A stretch of DNA of 64,000 nucleotides. Origin: Periplaneta americana. Its lineage: Eukaryota > Arthropoda > Insecta > Blattodea > Blattidae. Location: contig NC_091119.1 in the NCBI RefSeq assembly GCF_040183065.1, forward strand, positions 103,737,274 through 103,801,273, written 5' to 3'. Below are positions 56,470 through 64,000 of the stretch, one piece after another (positions within the stretch are counted from its first letter, which is position 1; each line of letters opens with the position of its first letter). The notes below the pieces were generated by a model. It ran no database searches, was not told where the DNA came from, and saw only the letters and a list, made by a program, of their open reading frames with translations. Position numbers and translations under genes: made by a program.

Positions 56470-57295
56470 CATTCAGTCATTCAGTCATTCATTCATTCAT
56501 TGTTCTCCCAAGTCCAGGTTTTCCACTGCAAACCCAGCGTTCTCCAATCTTTCCTATTTTCTGCCTGCCTGTTTGTTTCCTCATATGATCCATATATCTT
56601 ATTCTCGTCTATCATCTCAGATCTTTTTCTGCCCCCAACTCTTCTCCCTTTCTCCTTTCCTTCCATTGCATCCTTCAGTAGGCAGTGTCTTCTCAGCCAA
56701 TGACCCAACCAATTCCTTTTCCCCTTCCTGATCATTTTCAACATCATTCTTTCTTCACCCTCTCTTTCCAACACAGCTTCATTTCTTATTCTGTCTGTCC
56801 AATTCTCATGTTCCATTCTTCTCCATATCTACATTTCAAATCCTTTTATTCTCTTCTCTTCATTTCGTCGTAATGTCCATATTTCTGCTCTACAAAATGC
56901 TAAACTCCATACGAAGCACTTTACTATCTTTCTTAGTTCTTTTCCCAAAGGTCCGCAGAAGATGTTCCTTTTTCTATTAAAAGCTTCCTTCGCTATTGCT
57001 AGCCTCCTTTTGCAACTCCCCACTATTTTCCCACCTCCCTCCTGATATTCCCATCACATCCACTCTGTTTGTTCTTATTGCTTTCTTCAAATTTTCCAAC
57101 TTACCTGGCTGCAGAGTAGCTCCTGTTCCAGTTGCAGTCGTCAGTCTTCTTTCTTCTTTTTCGTGTTCTGGCATGAATCGTCCTTCTCCTGTATCCCCCA
57201 CCCGGACATCCGATTGGGGGGATAGTTTACGTCCGGAATTTTTTACGGGAGAAAAACTCATCATGCAGTTATTTGTAATACTATTCTTCTTGGGA
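56470..57295 (-). pseudogene. RTE-type LINE with internal deletion of most of ORF2
   Basis: Reading leftwards from 57295: the endonuclease start LQPGKLENLKKAI and VDVMGISGGRWENSG. It then jumps, near 57030, to the C-terminus with LRKIVKCFVWSLAFCRAEIW, TLRRNEEKRIKGFEM, WRRMEHENWTDRIRNEAVLE and NWLGHWLRRHCLLKDAME. The whole reverse-transcriptase palm and the endonuclease remainder are missing. The (CATT)n tail lies at about 56477-56500. Same family as 8930-9454. Confidence 0.8.
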
Positions 57296-57605
57296 TAAAT
57301 AAATGCGGAAGCTTCCCATTGCTTTCCGCACACCACTCTCTCTTTCGCATCTTAAAAGATCCCAGGGGGCCCCAGCGTGGAGGTGAGGAGAGTGGATTTG
57401 ACTAATTAGGCCCTCCGGACTTCACCGAAATTCACCACAAGGGTTAAATATCAGTTCCATCAGGGTTTTTGACCCGATCAGAGACCGGGAAATCCCAATT
57501 AGTCTTTGCCCCCCTTATTGAGTCTAAAGCATTATGAAGGTCATCGATGTGAAAAGGCCAACTAAGATCCTTATCGAACATGATACCAAGAAAGTTAGGC
57601 TTCCA
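57296..57605 (-). pseudogene. LINE 5'-UTR remains and a second LINE ORF2 scrap
   Basis: 57296-57470 is probably the 5' leader of the neighbouring LINE. At 57602-57540 the minus strand encodes PNFLGIMFDKDLSWPFHIDD, the post-palm L-G-I-x-x-D-x-x-L-S-W-x-x-H-I block of a Jockey/I-type LINE, a different family. Only about 40 codons are recognisable. Confidence 0.5.
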
Positions 57606-59688
57606 GGATGATTTATGATTAAAGTTATGTCATTGAAATACTAGATATGTGAAATTAACATTATTACCTACTAAGAAATAAACATGATGTTCTGGCTACA
57701 TTAAGAATAAAATAATTAGAACGACACCATTTTTAAATTCACAAATACCATTAATTATTAATTTTCAGTTTGCGCAATACCTAGATGTGAAACAGGAACA
57801 AGATGAAGTTAAACTTATGTGAAGATTAAAGAAACTAGCACTTCAATATTATTAATTTATGCAGTGATAAGAGAGATTTTGAAACAAATGCTGTGTGGAT
57901 TGGGGGCACACAGGTAGGCTTGGGATAATTTGTATTGTTCTATGAAAGCCCCTTGAATCTTAGTGTCCCTGAGTGAAAATATGTCTAGCAGAGCTCACAT
58001 TTGAGTGGATGAGAAATTGCATGTGAAAATTATTTTATGTGCTGTGCACTTGTCTTTGGACTGACACTAAAGACAGGTAGGTCCAAACATTGCAAGTCAT
58101 CATGATGATCAGCACAAACACAACTACCGCTCAGACAACACTTTCTATAGGTTATGTTTTGCAGAATTCCCCAGTCTTAGTATTAAGTATTCATGTTGTA
58201 AATTCGTGTACGTTACACTGTTTAATATGAATACTGGAATAATCTTACTCTCGCTGTTTGTGTTTGTTGTGTACATCATAAAAAGCATACTTAAAATTAC
58301 AGCACTTTTCATTTCCACGACTGATCCATTAAAGTTACACTAAAATGTTAACCAGATTGAACAGGCGTTACAAAGAGCGAACAGCCCGTCTCAACAAAAT
58401 CGTAATAAAAAAGAAATATTACGCATTCTCATACGCACTAAGTACTTATTCTACTCAAAATTCTTTCATGGAGTGAGTCTTCATGGGAGTCCACCTGTAT
58501 CTAGGCAACAATGTCACACGACTGTCCACAAATAGCATATAGGGGTTCTTGTTTACTGCGCATGCGCAGTGTGTTGTAGGCGAAACTTATACAATAAGGA
58601 AACTCCAGATTTTTTCCATATCTGTACATACTCGTAGATCTGTGTTTGTAACAACTGGTGTTGCCTAAACTCCAAAAGACACATACTATTTTGTAGTCGT
58701 TAAAATCTACATATTTCCACACATTCGAATATACAAGCTATAAAAAAATCGGTATAAATTAATTTTAAGAATTAAGAGAATTGCCCATTCAAGACGTTAT
58801 GGACAAGCAATAACTTAACTTGAATATTTCTCAAATCAAAAGCCTTGTATTCCTAGAGGTAAATAATCTTAAACCCTCACTTCCCTGCTACTGCACTGTG
58901 GACCAGGAATATTGCTGGAGTAATAGTTCATGTTATTTCAATTATTTTACCTAGACTGCACTCCATTTCTGAAATCTGTGGAGTAAATCGACGCATTTGG
59001 GAGGAGCCTACGACAAACAAATGGGCGGAGTCTATCAGTGCGGGAGTATATTGCGAGCTGCATCGGCTCACAGTCGCTATGGGGTAAGATGCGCATGACA
59101 GAAGGTGATAGGTAGAGGTGGCATTTTAGACTCTCGTCTTCAATCAATGTTTTCCCCCAGAGCGGTCATTGGACTGGCCCCCTCCACTCACCACTTGCGC
59201 AAAGGACTTGTTTCGGTTCCTATACTCTACAGATTCCAGAAACGGAGTATAGTACAGAAGATGAAAGCCACAAGGTCTAAACCTGTTGGTGAAACGTGTA
59301 TTCCATTAATTCCGTTGAGTATCCCATCTTTGTCTGGTATTCTGATGTAACCTGATGCTCGAATGGGTTAGTTATAGGGTCCCACTCCATGGGCTGCATG
59401 TCATTCTCTGCGTCGATGTCTTCCAAATGCATGGGCTCCTGTTATTCCTACAAAATTTCGAAAATGTGGAATAATAGATGGTAAAATTATAATCGAAGAT
59501 GGAGTAGTTTTAAGGGCAATACATTTCGTAATTTTGGCTCTCTTTAGAACAAAAATAAAGTGGAGCGTCCCATGTTGTACACTGACGCAATTAAATTAGT
59601 CTTATTCCTGAATGGGTGGATTCTAGCTATTAAAGATTTAAAGTTCACTTTCTATGAAAATTATCTCTGTCGCAAGGTAGATGTCTCT
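57606..59688. other. No gene recognised
   Basis: AT-rich with moderate-GC islands at about 58950-59230. Short frames there (58947-59350) have no domain. A palindromic NRF-1-like site is listed separately. Confidence 0.45.
58557..58568. promoter_or_regulatory. Perfect palindromic NRF-1/EWG-type motif
   Basis: TGCGCATGCGCA is an exact match to the consensus YGCGCAYGCGCR bound by NRF-1 in animals (erect wing in insects), standing alone in AT-rich DNA. No adjacent gene start could be identified, so function is unproven. Confidence 0.35.
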
Positions 59689-59721
59689 GTAGACCTACAA
59701 TACTTACTTACTTACTGGTTT

Positions 59722-61197
59722 TTAAGGAACCCGGAGGTTCAATTCCGCCCTCACATAAGCCCGCCATTGGTCCCTATCCTGAGCAAGATTAATCCAGCCT
59801 CTATCATCACATCCCACCTGCCTCAAATCCATTTTAATATTATCCTCCCATCTACATCTCGGGCTCCCCAGAGGTCTTTTTCCCTCTGGCCTCCCAACTA
59901 ACACTCTATATGCATTTCTGAATTCGCCCATACGTGCTACATGCCCTGCCCATCTTAAACGTCTGGATTTAATGTTCCTAATTATATCAGGTGAAGAATG
60001 CAATGCGTGCAGTTCTGTGTTGTGTAACTTTCTCCATTCTCCTGTAACTTCATCCCTCTTAGCCCTAGATATTTTCCTAAGCACCTTATTCTCAAACATC
60101 CTTAACCTATGTTCCTCTCTCAAAGTGAGAGTCCAAGTTTCACAACCATACAGAACAACCGGTAATATAACTGTTTTATAAATCCTAACTTTAAGATTCT
60201 TTCACAACAGACTGGATGATAAAAGCTTTTCAACCGAATAATAACAGGCATTTCCCATATTTATTCTGTGTTTAATTTCCTCCCGAGTATCATTTATATT
60301 TGTTACTGTTGCTCCCAGGTATTTGAATTTTTCCACCTCTTCAAAGGATAAATTTCCAATTTGTATATTTCCATTTCGTACAATATTCTCGTCACGAGAC
60401 ATAATCATATAACTTACTTTGTCTTTTCGGGATTTACGTCCAAACCTATCTCTTTACTTGCTTCAAGTAAAATTCCCGTGTTTTCCCTAATCGTTTGTGG
60501 ATTTTCTCCTAACATATTCACGTCATCCGCATAGACAAGCAGCTGATGTAATCCGTTCAATTCCAAACCCTCTCTGTTATCCTGGACTTTCCTATTGGCA
60601 TACTCTATAGCAAAGTTAAAAAGTAAAGGGGATAGTGCATATCCTTGCTTCAGCCCATAGTGAATTGGAAACGCATCTGACAGAATCTGACCTATACGGA
60701 CTCTGCTGTACGTTTCACTGAGACATATTTTAATTAATCGAACTAGTTTCTTGGGAATACCGAATTCAATAAGAATATCATATAAAACTTCTCTCTTAAC
60801 CGAGTCATATGCCTTTTTGAAATCTATGAACAACTGATGCACTGTACCCTTATACTCCCATTTTTCTCCATTATCTGTCGAATACAAAATATCTTATCAA
60901 TAGTTGATCTATTACGCCTAAAACCACACTGATGATCCCCAATAATTTCATCTACATATGGAGTTAATCTTCTCAAAAGAATATTGGACAAAATTTTGTA
61001 CGACGTCAACAAAAGTGATATTCCTCGAAAGTTATTACAGCTAGTCTTGTCCCCCTGATAGGTACGATTATGGACTCCTTCCATTGTTCTGGTACAATTT
61101 CCTTTTCCCAAATAGCAAGTACAAGCTTATAAATTTCATTACATAATGCGCCTCCACCCTCTTGTATTAATTCTGCTGGAATTTTATCGATACCTGG
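59722..61197 (-). pseudogene. Reverse transcriptase and C-terminus of the RTE-type LINE
   Basis: From 61197 leftwards: PGIDKIPAELIQEGGGALCN, then [40 protein letters not shown] (palm A), [19 protein letters not shown] (palm B), [11 protein letters not shown] (catalytic Asp pair) and EKFKYLGATVTN. It ends with NIKSRRLRWAGHVARMGEFR and L-N-L-R-V-P at the C-terminus. Palm residues are intact. Frameshifts at about 61010-61110 and 60410, and a missing stretch near 60200-60120, disable it. Confidence 0.85.
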
Positions 61198-62840
61198 CAT
61201 CAGTTCTCAATGAGCAATCAGCCGAGCAAGACGTGATTGACCGCGAGCCCGCTAACGTATCAAAGTTCAGTAGTAGACGGAAGCCGTTTTATAGTGAATA
61301 ACAAGTGAGGTGAAGGATCTGTGGAGTATGGATACCTTAAGTCTAAAGGCGACCATCGTTAGCATTAACAGCAAACTGGAAGATCTTCAAAAGGAAAATA
61401 GTCTATTAAAAAAGAAGGTAAAATATTTAGAAGAAGAGAAAAGAAGGAACAATCTGATCTTCTTTGGTGTTGAAGAGCAAGTGCAAGAACAGTCTTGGGA
61501 CACGTATGAAGTGATAGTGAACGTGTGTTGGGAGTGGTTAGGTATTGACATAGGAAATGGAGAAGTGAAAGAAGTGTATAGAATGGGTCATGGGGAAAAT
61601 AGGCCCATCTTGGTCAAACTGGCAAACAGGATGATTAAAGAGAAGATCATGTATAGTAAGAAATCATTGAAAGACTCGAGCATTAGTATAGATGAAGATT
61701 TTGAATACGAGATGAGGTGCAGAAGGAGTGTCTTAGTGCCATTTATGAAAGCAGCTAGACAAAATGGACATTACGCTAAATTAATCAAGGATAAATTGAA
61801 AATTAATGGAGAGTTATTCGATGTCGAATTTTGTTTAGAAAACTTAAATGCACCGTCAAATGAAGAGAACATTGATGAAAGAAAAAGATTAGAGATAAAG
61901 GAGAAAGTAAGAGAAATTGTAAATAATAGCGGAATGAATAGAAAAGGTAAAGTTGCGGAAGGCAAGAGGGCAGCGACACAGGAGATTGCGATAGAAGGAT
62001 GTCGGAGAAAATCAGCATTATCATCAGATTCCATTCAGGCGATGAACTCAAAGGCAGCGGCTGCATCATCAAGTAGACGAGCAGGAATGACGTCAGCCCA
62101 AGGCCAAGTCGGCAAAACTAGCAAAGCATCAAACAGCAACAGAGTTGGAGACCTTGGAGTTAGAAGGCAGAAGGGGGGAGAGAAGAATGCTGAACCATCG
62201 GAAGAAGAGAGCAGTGATCGAGGAAATGAAATAAGTGCGGGGAATAGAAGGGGAAATATTGAGAGTGCAAATCGTACTAGGAGTGCGAAACGAGGGGACA
62301 ATAGAGAAGAAAAAACTGTTTATAATCTCAGAAAGTGGTGTATTAGTGGGTTCAAATAATAGCTGGTGTAAGTTATGTAATGGATAATTCAAATTGAACT
62401 GCGACATTTTTTCAGGGTTATTGAATAATAGTTTTGTTCTAATACGGTTATAAATAAAGTGTAACAAATGTGCTAGGCTGCGAGCGCGAATGTGTAGTAT
62501 AAGAAGTGCTTAGTCAGTGTATTTAATAATAGGGTGAATTTTTAGGGAAATAGTCAACGAGGGTTAGGGTTCTATATTAAATACGTAAGGTTAAATGTAT
62601 TATGTTATTTACAAGACGGCAGTATTTAGTTAGTTATGAGAAAAGGGGAATGAAGTTGAATGTAGGAACAGGACAAGAAATTAATATTAAGTGAAAGTGA
62701 AAGGAACATGGACAGGCTTCAAGGGTCACATCACGGCTTTGTTAAAATTGTAAATAGTGTAAGTAAGGAAATGCTGGCCCGAATACAGAAATGTGAAGGG
62801 CCAGCAGGACCGAGTATATTGAGAAATATACCATATACCA
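61198..62840 (+). mobile_element. ORF1-only non-LTR retroelement nested in the LINE, 13-bp TSD
   Basis: TATCGATACCTGG occurs at 61185-61197 and 62841-62853. Across this element the host LINE reads Lys-Ser-Pro-Gly-Ile-Asp-Lys-Ile without a break, so the insertion is clean. Content: about 130-bp 5' leader, one open frame (61328-62359), about 480-bp 3' region ending ATATACCATATACCA. There is no ORF2. Length is 1,643 bp. It resembles in design the ORF1-only HAL1 elements of mammals. Confidence 0.8.
61328..62359 (+). CDS. LINE ORF1 protein (coiled coil plus RRM-like domain)
   Basis: An intact frame of 343 codons from ATG 61328; an upstream in-frame GTG at 61310 is less likely. Residues about 8-40 form a heptad-like coiled coil (SINSKLEDLQKENSLLKKKV), followed by EEKRRNNLIFFGVEEQVQEQ. 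That R-R-N-N-L-x-x-F/Y-G block begins the RRM-like domain of LINE ORF1 proteins. The domain ends near residue 170. The C-terminal half is Ser/Arg/Lys/Glu-rich and disordered. ORF1 proteins bind their RNA as trimers in ribonucleoprotein particles. No zinc knuckle is visible. No ORF2 follows before the element ends. Confidence 0.8.
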   Translation: MDTLSLKATIVSINSKLEDLQKENSLLKKKVKYLEEEKRRNNLIFFGVEEQVQEQSWDTYEVIVNVCWEWLGIDIGNGEVKEVYRMGHGENRPILVKLANRMIKEKIMYSKKSLKDSSISIDEDFEYEMRCRRSVLVPFMKAARQNGHYAKLIKDKLKINGELFDVEFCLENLNAPSNEENIDERKRLEIKEKVREIVNNSGMNRKGKVAEGKRAATQEIAIEGCRRKSALSSDSIQAMNSKAAAASSSRRAGMTSAQGQVGKTSKASNSNRVGDLGVRRQKGGEKNAEPSEEESSDRGNEISAGNRRGNIESANRTRSAKRGDNREEKTVYNLRKWCISGFK

Positions 62841-63318
62841 TATCGATACCTGGAGACTTATAATTTTTCAGATTTTTTATCGAAATTTCGACTTCAGAAA
62901 GTGTGGGTTCGGGTATAAATGGCTCAACAGTTTGTATTTCAATTTCGTCCTGATCATTTGTACTTTGCCTATGTATATTTCGTAGTTGCCCAAAATAGTT
63001 TTTCTATCTGTTCAGGATTGAATGAGAGTTTCATCCTTGATCACGTTTATCCTTGCCAGTACCAAATCTCAAAACCTTATTCCTTTGCTGTGGTCGTGCC
63101 AGAGAATCAGTCCCATTCCGAGGCTTATTTGAAGGTTTCGTAACAAGCTGCTTTTTACGGTGATGGGTTGTTAGCCCTTCGCCCAACCCCCCCGCTGGAG
63201 GACCACCCCTCATCGGCTGTCCGCTTATTCAATATATTCACAACTAACCTCTATATCTGGAGGCCGTCTCCTCGATCCGCAACCTGAGAACGCGACATGC
63301 CGGTAGACCTACAATACT

Positions 63319-64000
63319 GCAAGAAACTTGGATGATCTAATCAGTGAATTACATTTAGATCCCTGGAATTGTTTCGAAAATTCTGAAAGACTTGTAAATG
63401 CCGCCTAAAAAATTTTCGGAATGCTTGGAATGTAATTTAACACAGCTAGTGATAACCGGCGTAGATGGAGTAGGGAAAGGGACACAAGTGTTGGGGATGT
63501 GAGTTTGATTATACTTCGGTTAATTGATTATATGTGCATATATTTTTTCTTTCCATGCTCTGGGGGACAGTGCCGAAAATGCAGTACACAGTGCAGCTTT
63601 CCACATTCGACCGTGGAAACACAAAATGTATGAACTTTTTTTTTTCCGGCAGCTTATAAGTCTGTTATATAACGAGGTCACTCAGCGTCGAATGAATTGG
63701 TGGAATGGAGATGATATTGTTATGCGACCGTCAACTTAGGTCGGATGACTTGCTGAACGGATGATTACTGCGTTCGACTGCCGCTCACACTTAGGCTTAT
63801 CAGGATTTCTGACATCACCATTACACGTATAATGTAAAAGAAACTATTTTACTGAAAGAGCTGGGACTCTCAGGATATCATAGGAAAACTACATGATTAC
63901 TGAACTCAGGTTCTAGACTGAATTAGTTATGAATGAAACTATGCTCGATTTATTAAATATATACAAATATACATAACAAGTTACTTACAATAGTATATCT
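63319..64000. other. No gene recognised
   Basis: AT-rich sequence to the window edge. The 71-codon frame at 63524-63739 lacks a recognisable domain. Confidence 0.5.

Larger units (their letters stand above)
59705..63302 (-). mobile_element. RTE-type LINE with both ends and a 16-bp TSD, internally deleted and interrupted
   Basis: GTAGACCTACAATACT occurs at 59689-59704 and 63303-63318. It marks a perfect 16-bp target duplication and shows that the 5' end (63302) is retained. The 3' end has an (ACTT)n tail at about 59701-59716. The 5' leader and ORF2 start (GLTTHHRKKQLVTKPSNKPR, then R-F-G-T) are followed near 63057 by a jump into the pre-RT region, so the endonuclease is deleted. A second element (61198-62840) splits the reverse transcriptase. 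Confidence 0.85.

Noticed and set aside
61771-62467. Minus-strand frames of 87-112 codons
   Set aside because: Antisense of the intact LINE ORF1 with no domain of their own.

Overview
The window looks like AT-rich, intron-and-repeat-dominated DNA from an insect nuclear genome. Its SINEs, its LINEs with short microsatellite tails, and its mix of Tc1/mariner, P, MULE, hAT, piggyBac and Harbinger remnants resemble what I know of Blattodea (cockroach or termite). That taxonomic placement is inference from memory of repeat families, not a search result. There are no bacterial operons, no rRNA and no functional tRNA; every tRNA-like sequence seen is a SINE head.

One long candidate protein gene stands out. 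The minus strand from 33718 down to 29898 is open for about 1,270 codons. It encodes a Pro/Met-rich protein with ten copies of a Trp/Cys-Leu-Arg-Tyr-aromatic module. Seven of them sit in a tandem array whose unit lengths are all whole numbers of codons. The frame begins just after a strong splice-acceptor-like sequence, so it is probably a large exon of a multi-exon gene. A second, much weaker candidate exon is at 54982-55284 (minus). I recognise neither.

Layout: 0-9.4 kb holds SINEs, hAT remnants and three LINE 3' fragments. At 9.7-10.9 kb a dead Tc1 transposase gene is split by a SINE with a perfect 10-bp target duplication. At 11.4-13.4 kb lies a 5'-truncated CR1/Jockey-type LINE. At 13.4-16.4 kb are degraded THAP-domain (P-like) repeats, one of which recurs inverted at 55.5-56.5 kb. 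16.4-29.9 kb is mostly gene-empty, with a TIR element, a (GGTCCT)n minisatellite, a long perfect-looking hairpin and composite SINEs. 29.9-33.7 kb is the PM-repeat gene. 34.5-35.7 kb holds a SINE and a LINE remnant.

The region 36.1-43.3 kb is a 7.1-kb MULE-type element with a 9-bp target duplication. Nested in it are a 2.6-kb TIR element (Sola-like guess), a MITE and a hAT fragment. 43.9-47.0 kb carries two further DNA-transposon genes and a MITE. In 47.4-52.3 kb a P-element transposase gene is split by a Harbinger-type element, which itself contains a LINE and a hAT fragment. 52.3-53.0 kb is a piggyBac remnant. 56.5-57.6 kb is an internally deleted LINE. 59.7-63.3 kb is an RTE-type LINE with a 16-bp target duplication, split by an ORF1-only retroelement that has its own 13-bp duplication.

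The window therefore reads as a stratified record of transposition around one or two host exons. Insertion order can be read from nested target duplications, and almost all transposase genes are dead. The intact-looking frames are the PM-repeat exon, the nested LINE ORF1 and the C-terminal half of the CR1-type reverse transcriptase.
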